64,000 bases of DNA from Paraspadella gotoi. Lineage: Eukaryota; Chaetognatha. Positions 26,601 to 53,328 of this stretch are shown one piece after another. A program made the position numbers and the translations under genes. Numbering within the stretch: the first letter of the stretch is position 1; each line of letters opens with the position of its first letter. The stretch lies in NCBI GenBank assembly GCA_051294375.1, contig CM119266.1, positions 6,775,431-6,839,430 of the forward strand, given 5' to 3'. The notes under the pieces were generated by a model. The model did not search any database and was not told the origin of the DNA. It was given only the letters and a program-made list of their open reading frames with translations.

Positions 26601-26939
26601 TCATTCATTGCTTCCTTGATTCCATTCATTTATTCATTCAATCATTCATTCATTCATTCATTCATTCATTCATTCATTCATTCATTTATTCATTCCATTC
26701 CATTCCATTCCATTCCATTCTATTCCATCCCCGATTCCATCCTCAAGGGCGACAGCGGCGGCCCTTTAACTTGTCGGCGTCCCGACGGTCGCTTCTTCGT
26801 CGCCGGCGTCACGTCCTACAGCAGAGGTTGCGGTTTCGCCAACGTTCCTTCGGTCTACGCCAAAACCGGCGCCCATTTGGCGTGGATTCGTGCCACGATC
26901 CGCGCCAACACGGTCGGTGGCGGGAAAGTCGATGCCTGA
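23661..26939 (+). CDS. Secreted CLIP-domain trypsin-like serine protease
   Basis: Extracellular zymogen protease of the type used in arthropod melanization, Toll and clotting cascades (family knowledge; the exact cascade is unknown). Exons: 23661-23724, 24079-24207, 24733-24932, 25158-25246, 25543-25832, 26182-26345, 26748-26939; phases agree, 375 aa. Signal peptide [19 protein letters not shown]. Exon 2 is a compact CLIP domain with six cysteines ending in a CC pair. A Thr-rich linker and an acidic run (poly-Asp from (GAC)n) precede the activation site NRR/IIGG. Catalytic His is in LTAAHCF, Asp in NDVALLLL, Ser in GDSGGPL. Asp six residues before the catalytic Ser predicts trypsin-like Arg/Lys specificity. 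[10 protein letters not shown] and VPSVYAK replace the usual SWG and PGVY, so Ser occupies positions normally Gly at 216 and 226 (chymotrypsin numbering). SINE family A lies in intron 2 and a gap in intron 1. Confidence 0.93.
23886..23932 (-). repeat. Fragment of dispersed repeat family B
   Basis: Reads as the reverse complement of the core word shared by the copies at 39216 and 45713 (GCTTTCAATCAAGACT then CTCACAGTCTCGT). Only about 45 bases are recognisable; it lies in intron 1 of the protease gene. Confidence 0.65.
24018..24027. other. Assembly gap (10 N)
   Basis: Ten undetermined bases in intron 1 of the protease gene, about 50 bases before exon 2. Confidence 0.99.
24447..24686 (+). mobile_element. 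tRNA-derived SINE, copy 2 (family A)
   Basis: The same A-box (24449) and B-box (24493) words as copy 1, again 44 bases apart, with the same body and an (AAAT)n tail. It sits 46 bases upstream of protease exon 3, inserted in gene sense. It carries a duplicated CCCGGTACC-like stretch after the B-box that copy 1 lacks. Confidence 0.87.
26636..26728. repeat. (CATT)n and (CATTC)n arrays before the last protease exon
   Basis: A tetranucleotide array changes into a pentanucleotide array that ends 20 bases before the exon 7 acceptor, supplying pyrimidine-rich sequence upstream of the splice site. Confidence 0.95.
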
Positions 26940-27275
26940 GAATCAAAAAATTCGAACAAAAAATTTAGGGTCGCGAAATCTCAAAACAAACTTTTTGGTT
27001 TGTTTATTAATGAATTTGACTAAATTCAAACTATTTAAAATATGGTAATTTTACGTAATTCGGCGAACAATTTTTTTTTTTTGGTATTATATTTGCTTCC
27101 TTGCGATTTCTTCTCCTACATCTGTAGTTCATACACGCTTGTGAATTATTTCTGTATCAATAAAACAACAAACATATGTGAAATAAAAATTGATTTTATT
27201 ATTTAATATGTATTGCTCCAATATAAAAAAGTTAATTACATAATTACATACTCTAAAAATACCGAAGAAGTTAGG
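26940..27275. other. Protease 3' UTR and flank
   Basis: AT-rich sequence without coding exons, containing the poly(A) signal listed separately. Confidence 0.6.
27159..27164 (+). terminator. Poly(A) signal AATAAA, serine protease gene
   Basis: Canonical hexamer about 220 bases after the stop codon. A second hexamer occurs at about 27182. Confidence 0.6.
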
Positions 27276-27495
27276 TGGCGCTCTTCACCAAACCGCGCCC
27301 CCTTCAACGCCCCCCTTCAACGCCCCCCTTCACCGCTTTTCCCCGAAATGCGACGCAGCACATCGACGTCACTTTGACGCGCGTCCACTTGGCGGCGTCA
27401 CGTGGGCGATTGTGACGGCGCGTGGCGAATAATGGGTGACGCGTGCGAAGAGGGCGCTAATTGTCGACGCCTTCGCTCGATCGAGGATTTAATGG
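27276..27495. promoter_or_regulatory. GC-rich island upstream of the Vsx locus
   Basis: A CpG-rich block in AT-rich surroundings with repeated (TTCAACGCCCCC)-type 12-mers, a CACGTG core (GCGTCACGTGGG) and GGCGGCGTC words. No open coding exon with flanking splice sites is evident. It may be a promoter or enhancer; function is inferred only from composition. Confidence 0.35.
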
Positions 27496-28041
27496 AATCG
27501 AAAGAATCAATTGTCTGATCGACATTGTCGTCTTAATTGCTCATTGCTGACCTCTGGTTGTCGTTATTTTTGCCAGACCATGGATGTACTATTTACCGTC
27601 GTAAACATGTAAACAGATTGTAATAAAGTAGTCAGTACGAGCCGTAACTTAATGTACTTGTGTGCGCTTACTTTATACAATATACATCATATCATTCTCG
27701 AGAAATCTATGCTATGTCTAATTGTCTATGTCTAATTGTCTATGCCTACGTTGGAACAGTTGCGTCTTTATAGGATTTAGCGGAAGTCCGCTGGGAGAAT
27801 CCTCCTCTTCTCCTCATTCTCCTCCTCCTATTTCACCTCCTCCTCATCCTCTTTCTCCTCCTCCTCCCTCTTTCTCCTTCTCCTCTTTCTCTTCCTCCTC
27901 TTTCTCCTCCTCCTCTTCCTCTCCCCTCTTCTTATTCTTCTCAATTTTATCCTCATTACGATTTGTTTTCTCTTTCTTCTCTTCCTCTTCCTCTTCTTTC
28001 CTCTTCCTCCTCCTTATTAGATGGAATCTTCGCTTTCGCCG

Positions 28042-28430
28042 TCGAAGAGAAGAGAATAGGAAAAGAGAAAAGAAGAGAAGAAAATAGGAAAAGAGAAAAG
28101 AAGAAAAGAAAATAGGAAGAAAATAAAATAGGAAAAGAGAAAAGAAGAAAAGAAAATAGGAAAAGAGAAAGGAAGAAAAGAAAATAGGAAAAGAGAAAAG
28201 AAGAGAAGAAAATAGGAAAAGAGAAAGGAAGAAAAGAAAATAGGAAAAGAGAAAAGAAGAAAAGAAAATAGGAAAAGAGAAAAGAAGAAAAGAAAATAGG
28301 AAAAGAGAAAAGAAGAGAAGAGAATAGGAAAAAAGAAAAGAAGAGAAGAAAATAGGAAAAGAGAAAAGAAGAAAAGAAAATAGGAAAAGAAAAAAGAAGA
28401 GAGGAGAATTGAAGAGAAGAGAGAAGGAGA
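28042..28430. repeat. Purine-only minisatellite (unit about 28-30 bp)
   Basis: Tandem units of the form AAAATAGGAAAAGAGAAAAG plus AAGAAAAG, about a dozen copies. Lying after 220 bases of polypyrimidine on the same strand, it could pair with it as a large imperfect hairpin. The long reading frames here on both strands are artefacts of the repeat. Confidence 0.9.
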
Positions 28431-28773
28431 AAAGAGATGACAAAAAAAATAATTTCACTCACAAACGTTTCTTTTCTGTGCATCTTATTTTTTAATTTGT
28501 CTATTTATTTATTCATTTATTCCTTTTGCTTTACAAATGTACTCCAATCTCTTTGTCTTTTTCGTTTATTTATAAAAGTCGTTACGTTCAAATCTTTCAC
28601 AACTCTAAGTGATTAATCTCACGCAAGAAATTCTCTTAATTTCTGACTTCCATAGCTAGCGATTTTTATGGACGCGAGCATTTGGAATAGCGAGCGAAAT
28701 AGCGAGCATAGAAAAGCGCGGGATTTCCGTTTCGACCGAAACTCGTCTCTCGCGCGCAAAGCGACGCGTTGAG

Positions 28774-28803
28774 TCACGTGATCGTGCGAAGTGAGTCACG
28801 TGA
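28774..28803. promoter_or_regulatory. Pair of TCACGTGA palindromes
   Basis: Two identical octamers at 28774-28781 and 28796-28803, each within GAGTCACGTGAT, spaced 22 bases start to start (two helical turns). The site is inside a short GC-rich block. The word fits MITF/TFE-class bHLH-zipper factors. The pair is repeated in the assembly copy at 30560 and 30582. Confidence 0.45.
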
Positions 28804-29371
28804 TATCGTGAATTATCTGTTGTCGATTTGGACGAAGTCTTGCGACGTGAATGAATCGTGAGGAACGAATTATCGATAACGAAGAATGAGAAATGAACGA
28901 AACGACGAAGAAGAATTGAATGAATTCGTTAAGAAATGAGATGATTCGTTAAGAAATGAACGAAACGACGAAAAATAAATGAAAATTTGAAATTTCAAAC
29001 GATAGTAAAACAAAGAAAAATTCAAACGCGCCCCCCCCCAAAAAAAACCTCGAAAAATGACGCCAATTAAGATTACAACTTTCAAGAGATTTGAAAATGA
29101 GTGGAAAAAATGAAAAAGTTAATCCAATGCGGAATTTGACTCACGCAAAATGCAGTCACTTTGTTGGTGAGAATTTCACGTCAACTATTATGAAAAATTG
29201 CCGTATTATTGCTTACTTTTAAAGATTAAAATATTTATATTTCGAAAGTTAAGATTAAGGATTAAGTTAGTATTTGATGTGTGAATTTTAAAAAGGTTCA
29301 ATTTATTAAGAATCACAGTTGGTGTCGTCCATTCATCCAAGTGAAACAGTTAAAAAATAGTTCTATCGATT

Positions 29372-29518
29372 CATTGATAGGAAAGCCAAGCATTCTGGGA
29401 TTTGTTGATTGAAAGCTTGCAAGTTTCTGTTTTGTTATTATCTTGTAAGAGGGATGGAGTCCTTAAGCCCGTCCAAAGTCAGGGACAAGATAGCTTGTAT
29501 GTTGAATGAATGAATAAT
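29372..29518 (-). repeat. Dispersed repeat family B, copy
   Basis: Reverse-oriented relative to the 39216 and 45713 copies. It shares the GGAAAGCCAAG, TTGATTGAAAGCTTGCA, TTATCTTGTAAGAGGGATGG and AAAGTCAGGGACAAGATAGC blocks in order and ends in a (GAAT)n tail. Confidence 0.8.
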
Positions 29519-29620
29519 TGTTGTATTAAATTGTATTAAAACTACTGAAAAGCAAACTGAAATTCACTTTCGAACTGAAAATTGTATCGAAACCAAAAAA
29601 TGAAAAAAAGAAAAAAAAAA

Positions 29621-29645
29621 NNNNNNNNNNNNNNNNNNNNNNNNN
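29621..29645. other. Assembly gap (25 N)
   Basis: Exactly 25 N between two copies of the same 1.8-kb locus, at the edge of the polypyrimidine stretch. Confidence 0.99.
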
Positions 29646-31425
29646 TTCTTTCTCCTCCTCCTCCTCTTTCTCCTCCTCCTCTCTCCTCTTTCTCCTCCTC
29701 TCTCTCTCCTCTCCTCCTCCTCTTCTTTTCTTCTCAATTTTATCCTCATTACGATTTGTTTTCTCTTTCTTCTCTTCCTCTTCCTCTTCTTTTCTCTTCC
29801 TCCTCCTTATTAGATGGAATCTTCGCTTTCGCCGTCGAAGAGAAGAGAATAGGAAAAGAGAAAAGAAGAGAAGAAAATAGGAAAAGAGAAAAGAAGAAAA
29901 GAAAATAGGAAGAAAATAAAATAGGAAAAGAGAAAAGAAGAAAAGAAAATAGGAAAAGAGAAAGGAAGAAAAGAAAATAGGAAAAGAGAAAAGAAGAGAA
30001 GAAAATAGGAAAAGAGAAGGAAGAAAAGAAAATAGGAAAAGAGAAAAGAAGAAAAGAAAATAGGAAAAGAGAAAAGAAGAAAAGAAAATAGGAAAAGAGA
30101 AAAGAAGAGAAGAGAATAGGAAAAAAGAAAGAAGAGAAGAAAATAGGAAAGAGAAAGAAGAAAAGAAAATAGGAAAGAAAAAAGAAGAGAGGAGAATTGA
30201 AGAGAAAAGAGAAGGAGAAAAAGAGAACAAAAAAAATAATTTCACTCACAAACGTTTCTTTTCTTGCATCTTATTTTTTAATTTGTCTATTTATTTATTC
30301 ATTTATTCCTTTTGCTTTACAAATGTACTCCAATCTCTTTGTCTTTTTCGTTTATTTATAAAGTCGTTACGTTCAAATCTTTCACAACTCTAAGTGATTA
30401 ATCTCACGCAAGAAATTCTCTTAATTTCTGACTTCCATAGCTAGCGATTTTTATAGGACGCGAGCATTTGGAATAGCGAGCGAAATAGCGAGCATTAGAA
30501 AAGCGCGGGATTCCGTTTCGACCGAAACTCGTCTCTCGCGCGCAAAGCGACGCGTTGAGTCACGTGATCGTGCGAAGTGAGTCACGTGATATCGTGAATT
30601 ATCAGTTGTCGATTTGGACGAAGTCTTTGCGACGTGAAGAAATTCGGAGGAACGAATTATCGATAACGAATGAGAAATGAACGAAACGACGAAGAAGAAT
30701 TGAATGAATTCGTTAAGAAATGAATGAATTCGTTAAGAAATGAACGAAACGACGAAAAAAAATGAAATTGAAAATTTTCAAACGATAGTTAAAACAAAGA
30801 AAAATTCAAACCGCGCCCCCCCCAAAAAAAACCTCGAAAAATGACGCCAAATTAAGATTACAACTTCAAGAGATTGAAAATGAAGTGGAAAAAAATGAAA
30901 AAGTTAATCCAATGCGGAATTTGACTCACGCAAAATGCAGTCACTTTGTTGGTGAGAATTTCACGTCAACTATTATGAAAAATTGCCGTATTATTGCTTA
31001 CTTTTAAAGATTAAAATATTTATATTTCGAAGAAGATTAAGTTAAGTGTATTAAGTAGTAGTTATAGTTAGTATTTGATGTGTGAATTTTAAAAAGGTTC
31101 AATTTTATTAAGAATCACAGTTGGTGTCGTCCATTCATCCAAGTGAAACAGTTAAAAAATAGTTCTATCGATTCATTGATAGGAAAGCCAAGCATTCTGG
31201 GATTTGTTGATTGAAAGCTTGCAAGTTTCTGTTTTGTTATTATCTGTAAGAGGGATGGAGTCCTTAAGCCCGTCCAAAGTCAGGGACAAGATAGCTTGTA
31301 TGTTGAATGAATGAATAATTGTTGTATTAAATTGTATTAAAACTACTGAAAAGCAAACTGAAATTCACTTTCGAACTGAAAATTGTATCGAAACCAAAAA
31401 ATGAAAAAAAGAAAAAAAAAAGAAA
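29646..31425. repeat. Direct duplication, second error-rich copy
   Basis: Collinear with 27776-29620, with scattered single-base indels (for example in the purine minisatellite and at the E-box flanks). It probably represents an overfilled gap or uncollapsed allele rather than a genomic tandem duplication. Confidence 0.85.
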
Positions 31426-31546
31426 AAAGAAAAGTAATCATAACGAAGTCTGGGACGACGAGTCCAACGATGGGCCTTGGGCAAAAGGCATTTGGTTCTC
31501 GGTCCCGGACGAGGACGAAATGAGCGGGAAGAGGAGAGAGGGAAGA

Positions 31547-31631
<85 letters not shown>

Positions 31632-31726
31632 TTGAGAAAATAAACCTAATGATTGTTTAATTTACCAAAACGATTTTTTCTAATAATGTATCAACGATTG
31701 ATTAAACTTGGTTTGTTGTTTTTCAG
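31426..31726. other. Upstream flank or intron before the first recognised Vsx exon
   Basis: Contains a GC-rich stretch (31441-31530) followed by (GA)n at 31549-31630 and a pyrimidine-rich acceptor ending TTTTTCAG at 31726. The GC-rich stretch could be exonic but no matching donor or family motif was found. Confidence 0.4.
31549..31630. repeat. (GA)n microsatellite
   Basis: Almost perfect array, one interruption (AGGAGA), about 40 units. Confidence 0.97.
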
Positions 31727-47680
<15,954 letters not shown>

Positions 47681-49540
47681 ATTAAAACAAGTACGAAACT
47701 GAAAAGAACAAAACGAAACAAAACTATACAATACGAAATAAAAAAGTTCCCTACAAAACGAAACGACGATTTTAAACGAACTTGACTAAACATAACAAAG
47801 ACCAAACAAATAATAAAAAAAACAAGTAAAAGCGATTTAAACCAAACAAAAACAAAACAGACGAATAAGCGAAAAAAAAGAAACAAATAAATAAACAAAT
47901 ATTAAACTACTAAAAAAACTCAATCAACAAAACAAAACGAGACAACCCTTTAAAAAGAAAAACAATACAGACCAATAAACAAAACATAATAAGACAAACT
48001 AATAAACAAAAACGAAACAAGATATTTTAAAAAACCGATGTGTAAAAAACAATCAAGAATTTCAATATTCATCGCTTAAATTAAATTATTGTTTTGTTCT
48101 ACATCTCACTGCTTATATTTTATTCTCGCTTTCAATCACAAGTCTTGCGTCTTTATAATCGATTTTTTTGTATTTGTTATAAAACTGTATTTTAGTAATC
48201 TGTGTAATATCGCACAGGATTTTTTTTTCTTGCAAAAAAAACAAAATGACAACTTTAATCCAACTTAAGATACCACGATGGCTTTAATATATACATATTG
48301 ATTAATTGGGAAATTTACTCATTCCTGCCTTTTGGACACAAAAATGTTTTAAAATTTTCTCTGTATAAACAAGTTCAAAATGTTTTTACTAGTCCACTAG
48401 TATTCGCTAATTGTCACGATTTTACTCTTTACTTTGTCTTCCTGTGAAAATATAGAAAAAAAACACGTGAATCGTCCAATTTTTTTCGCACTGGTAAATT
48501 ACTTTCAATATAAAAGATGTATAGAATGACAAAAGATTATGATTTAATTAAATTATTTAGTAATTATTAGTTTAAACGATTCCGATGAAGACGAGATAAC
48601 CCATAAGATATACCTTTTGTTTTTTTATACCAAAACGCGTCTCAATATAATATAGAGGGCATTTTGAATTCGACTTGATTGAACAAATGATCATCGAAAT
48701 TAAATCGCCCAAAAAAAAAGTTTATCCTTCTTCCCGAAACTTTTTAAAAGCTTTCATACGAATATGAATTGGAAGGTAATGTTTGCTTGATATTAAAAGA
48801 AACAAAAACGATTTATAGCTAATTCTGATAAAAAATGCGCATTAAAAAAAAGGAGAATATTCGGGAGTGGCTCCCGTCTAGTTTCTACCGATGAATTAAT
48901 GTAGAAAAAAAAAACCTCTCGAGTTAATTAGATAAAGGGAGGATTCTCTTTCGCTAATTATTGGCGGATCAAAATCTAACCTAAAAAAAAAAAAAGTTTA
49001 AATTTTCTCGAATCGAAAATGAGATTTAAACTTCGATTTAAAAGAAATAAAACGATAAAATGTCTAGAGGCCCAAGTTTCGCGCGAGAGATAAAACGACA
49101 ATAAAAATCCATTTTTTTTAAAGATGACCTGAAATAAAACTTAATTTGAGGAGAAGATGTTACTTTAAAACGAAAGTTAATGAGTAAGAACATGTAAATG
49201 TTTATTGTTTAAAGATTGTCGCCTGTTTTATTGATAAACTAAAAACCGATTAACTGACGAAGCGAAGCCAAACTGTCACACCTTGAGGATGACCCCAGAA
49301 AACAAATGAATATCTTCACAAAGTTCGTAAATAAAAAATACAATGGTTTAGGTAATTCAATTTAAAATGAAGTATCACTCGATAGATTATACGAAAGAAG
49401 ATCCAAAGATTGTATTTCTTTAAAAAACTACATATATTTTAAATATTTGAATTTATGCGTCTCGAGTTTTCTTTTTCTTTCAACTCCCTTCGGCTGGGAA
49501 AGCGTGTTTGCTTTCGTAAGCTCTCACACACAAAACTCTC
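47681..49540. other. Vsx 3' UTR and downstream AT-rich sequence
   Basis: A-rich on the + strand to about 48010 with many AAAACAAA words. The first AATAAA is at 47737-47742, only 57 bases after the stop, and several others follow, so the true cleavage site is unresolved. No further coding exon is seen. Confidence 0.6.
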
Positions 49541-49543
49541 TCT

Positions 49544-49546
49544 CTC

Positions 49547-49588
<42 letters not shown>
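49544..49588. repeat. (TC)n microsatellite
   Basis: Nearly perfect dinucleotide array. Confidence 0.95.
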
Positions 49589-49592
<4 letters not shown>

Positions 49593-49706
49593 TTAGTTCA
49601 CCCGGTCAACTCCTTCATGACTCATTCTCTCAATTTTTCCCCTGAAGTCGGATTTTTTTTTCAGTGCAAAAAGGATTCGTCACTCAAACGTACAAATTTT
49701 AATTTC

Positions 49707-49930
49707 TTTTTCTTTTCTTTTCTTTTCTTTTCTTTTCTTTTCTTTTCTTTTCTTTTCTTTTCTTTTCTTTTCTTTTCTTTTCTTTTCTTTTCTTTTCTTT
49801 TCTTAATTTTTTTTCTATTCCATTCTAATCTATTCTATTCTATTCTATTCTATTCTATTCTATTCTATTCTATTCTATTCTAATCTATTCTATTCTATCC
49901 TATCCTATTCTATTCTATTCTATTCTATTC
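49707..49930. repeat. Adjacent pentanucleotide arrays (TTTTC)n and (TATTC)n
   Basis: About 20 perfect TTTTC units (49707-49804), a 12-base T-rich bridge, then about 22 TATTC units with a few TAATC and TATCC variants. Two different five-base periods lie side by side, differing by one base in the unit. Confidence 0.95.
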
Positions 49931-49932
49931 GT

Positions 49933-50583
49933 CAAAATTGCCTTTTATTATTGCAGTAGTATCACTACAGCAACAAGTCATGCTAAACTAGAACTTGTAA
50001 ACATCACAGGACGTCAGTTTTTTCTCGAGGGAGAGTTGTGAAGGTGACGAGTGTGAGAGAGTAAAAAAGGAGGAGCTTCGGCTTTATAGCTTAAGGTAAT
50101 GGATTCGGGAAAGACGGAGAGAGACAGAGAGCGAGTGAGACCTGAGAGAGAGAATTTTCAAAGAAACTGGGGAGTAATTCATTGTAGAAAATTGAAATAA
50201 TCTCGGGATCTTAGGAGAAACAACAATAAAAAAAGGTGATGATAACTATTATTATAAATAATATTGTTGTATTTAATAGTAGTATATTATCAGTATAAGC
50301 TAAATTAAGTAGCATAACAAAAACTTGAAAGAAAAGATGTTTTTTCTTCTCTTTCTCTCTTTTGCCTTTAATCTTCCAAAGAAAAAAAAATCCTTTTATT
50401 TGTTTTAACTTTACTTTTCTTCCTTTTTTGTTGTGGAAAAATTTCCTTTTCCTGAATTCTTTTTTTTTTTCTTATTTGTTTTCGTCGAGATTTTGTCGCA
50501 GATAAAAAGAAAATCGCAAATTCTTTTTGAGTTTTTTTTTCCGAGTTGTTTCGTAGTTAAACGATTTAAACAAGATTTTGATA

Positions 50584-50632
<49 letters not shown>

Positions 50633-50851
50633 AGAAGAGAGAGAAGAGAGGAGAGAGAGAAGAGAGAGAGAGAAGAAAAAGAAGAGAGAGGAGATGGGGG
50701 TCTTCTTGTCAACACTTCGAATCCTTTTCCGCTCACGTTACAATTTGCTTGTCACTCCACACTTCACACCATTCTCTCCTGCCACCCTCTCCTTCACTCC
50801 TTTCGATTACTGTATCACTTTTTACACTTTCCCTTTTTCCCAACTCTCTCT

Positions 50852-50918
<67 letters not shown>

Positions 50919-51678
50919 GCAATAGTATGATAAAATACTTAGTTGTGGACGTCATCTGTACATCAACTCCCACATCTTTTGAATCCAGAACGTTCAGTGA
51001 ATTAACGAACAACGACGATAACGACGACGACGATAACGACGACGACGCCAAGTCCTCTTTATCGCCATCCGAATTTCCCGCCGTGAATCAAGCTGCTTTA
51101 TATTTCCCCTTTTTTTTAACACAACCTCTTAATTGTTTTAGTCGCCGTAAGTTTGACACGTTTGACGATTTAAACCAATCCCTGACTTCATTATTATAAA
51201 TCGAATTAAAACAAACATTTATTATTCGTTTAATTAACCGAGTTATTTTTTTTATAAAATCTTATACTACTAAGATTTAAAAGATTAGAAATCCTGATTT
51301 TCGGGAGTTTGTACGTACAACTTACGTACGTCTTCGAAAAATAGTGAAAGGAAGAAAACTCGAAAATATTCCCCCCACTTAATGTAATTAGGGTCAAAAA
51401 ATGATTGAGCGGGGATCTTTTTCGAAATTGGGCCATCGATAGGGACGATAACGACGACGACGACGTCGACGAGAGTGGAAAAATTTTTTTCAATCGAATT
51501 TTCTCCGCCCCGGAAAATTAATAAAATTCGTCGTGAGAAAAAATAAGTTAATTTCGTATCGTAAATAATAATTAAAGATTTATTAATAAGGCTGTTAATG
51601 AGTTATGAGTTAATTTTTTGTTTTGTAATTGTAAATCATTTTTGTTTTGTTTTGTTAGTTTTTTTTTTTTTTTTTTTT
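49933..51678. other. Gene-poor stretch with AG/CT arrays
   Basis: Contains (GA)-rich arrays at 50583-50690 and a (CT)n array at 50845-50914 and GAC/GAT runs at 51008-51050. No coding exon or RNA gene is supported. Confidence 0.6.
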
Positions 51679-51703
51679 NNNNNNNNNNNNNNNNNNNNNN
51701 NNN
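51679..51703. other. Assembly gap (25 N)
   Basis: Exactly 25 N after an 18-base T homopolymer. Unlike the other two 25-N gaps, no flanking duplication is visible. Confidence 0.99.
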
Positions 51704-52466
51704 TATGTTTCTTTGTCAAATATGTTACCAGCTATATAATTTTTTACAACTTTATTATGATAAACAAGCAGTGTGTCAAGCTTTTAGTTTGCAGTTAAAG
51801 ATAATGAAAAATGACGATTTTTTTCACAGACAAGAGGTAGATGTCCAGACTGTTTATATCAAGCTGAAAACATTTTTTTATTTATCATTTTTAATATTTA
51901 AAAATACATTTTATCAAGCTACAATATAAATTTTGCTTGTTTTTACTTTAACTGAAAAATATAAGCAATTTTATGGAATAAAAAAATTTAATAATAAACA
52001 AAATGTAATTCAGTCTTTCATTTTTCAAATTACAAAAAAAAGAAAAAATTTCATATGCCTTCATTGAAATTTTAAAGCAAAAACTGTTTAACTTTTAACT
52101 CTGATTTAAACAAAAGCTGTGTAAAGATTATGGATTTAAATTTAATAAAACTCTTTTAGAAAAGGTGCCCATGATTAGGGCTTTAATTTGATACCACATC
52201 ACCTTGCTACCTCTTTCTTTCAAAGTTATTAAAAAATAACTTTTTTTTAAATTAAGCAGTACAATCTTTGTTAAATAAAAATTTCGGCAAAGCGGAGTAT
52301 CTCACTATTTCTATTGGGTACAATACTTAAATTTCAAAATAAAACTGAAGAAATTTTTTTGTCATTTAGAGACATAAATCACTTTCAGATGTACCCATCG
52401 TATAATAATTTATTTATTTATTTCCCCAAAAAAGCCTAATTAGAAAATTGAAATTTTTTCAAATTG

Positions 52467-52654
52467 TTGGAAAAAAAATTTCGTACCGACCTATGCTCAT
52501 TGAGAATAATGGTTTTGCATAGAAAATCAAAAATATCAAAAAAATAAAAAAATCAGCCTCTAGAAAAATCAAAGGCTAGAGGCTGATTTAGAATTGCAAA
52601 ATTTTTTCATGACTCATAATCCATTATTCTCAGTTTCAAAATATTTTTTTCCAA
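52467..52654. mobile_element. Fold-back (MITE-like) element with nested inverted repeats
   Basis: The outer arms pair TTGGAAAAAAAATTT (52467) and TGAGAATAATGG (52501-52512) with CCATTATTCTCA (52621-52632) and a TTTTTTTCCAA end (52654). At the centre AATCAGCCTCTAG (52551-52563) and CTAGAGGCTGATT (52576-52588) form a perfect 13-bp stem with a 12-base loop. It has no coding capacity. A 188-base non-autonomous fold-back transposon is the simplest reading; a structured RNA is an alternative. Confidence 0.6.
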
Positions 52655-53289
52655 AATCATTAAATCAATTTTTTTTTATTAATTTAAAATGTTTTTATGA
52701 TGTTGTTTTGTTTGAAGAATTGAAAAAAAGTGAAAAATATAGTAATTATATAAGGTTTTTGAAAATACCTTTAAAATATTAAATAATTAGACACAAGGGG
52801 AGTAAGCAGAGAAAACTTCCCATTCATAAAGAAAATGAAAATGAATTTGTCATATTGTTATTTAGATTAATTGACTAATTACAAACAAATGATTCATATA
52901 AATTGAGGAAATGATGGTAAAAAATATTCATCTTGGTCTCGTTAACTATTAGGTTATCGTTAAAGTTTTCTTTTAATAATATTAATATTTTTTTTTGCAT
53001 TATAAAAGCAATGGTCTAAAATTTTGTAAGCATTTCGAGCTATATTGCTCATCTTTTTTACTATTTTTGATCTAGTTAGCTTTTTTGTTGATGGTCAAGG
53101 GTTATGGTCAGATACAGTAATGTCCAGTAGTGTATATCGCACATATTACCAAAAGTAATGATCAATTAATTTAGCTCAGAAACAATTTTAAAGGGACAAA
53201 ATCAGCACAGAACCGTTTCGCCACGTTATTTTTCATTGTGTCCTAGGTCAAGTTTTTATCCTTTGGCAAAACTGCGTATTTAAAATTTG

Positions 53290-53328
53290 CTGATGAAGAC
53301 TCGTACCACTAAGAGTCGAAACATGTTC
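53290..53328 (+). ncRNA. Hammerhead-ribozyme-like motif
   Basis: CTGATGA (53290-53296), one extra A, a perfect 5-bp stem GACTC/GAGTC (53298-53302 and 53313-53317) with a 10-base loop, then GAAA (53318-53321) and the palindrome ACATGT (53321-53326). This is the core order of a type I hammerhead: conserved CUGAUGA, stem II, GAAA, very short stem III and a GUU cleavage triplet. Stem I would pair TTG (53287-53289) with CAA (53328-53330), only weakly. The extra A before stem II departs from the canonical core, so it may be a decayed copy. Confidence 0.4.

Larger units (their letters stand above)
27776..29620. repeat. Direct duplication, first copy (polypyrimidine/polypurine locus)
   Basis: Nearly identical and collinear with 29646-31425 across the 25-N gap. 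It contains a polypyrimidine stretch at 27796-28015, a purine minisatellite at 28042-28430, paired E-boxes at 28774-28803 and a repeat family B copy. No coding exon is supported. Confidence 0.9.

Noticed and set aside
27844-30249. Long reading frames (up to about 240 codons) of Phe/Ser/Leu or Arg/Glu/Lys
   Set aside because: They are translations of polypyrimidine/polypurine repeats, open on both strands, without splice signals or family motifs.
31441-31530. First coding exon of Vsx
   Set aside because: GC-rich and close to exon A, but no octapeptide motif, no good donor and no phase match could be shown.
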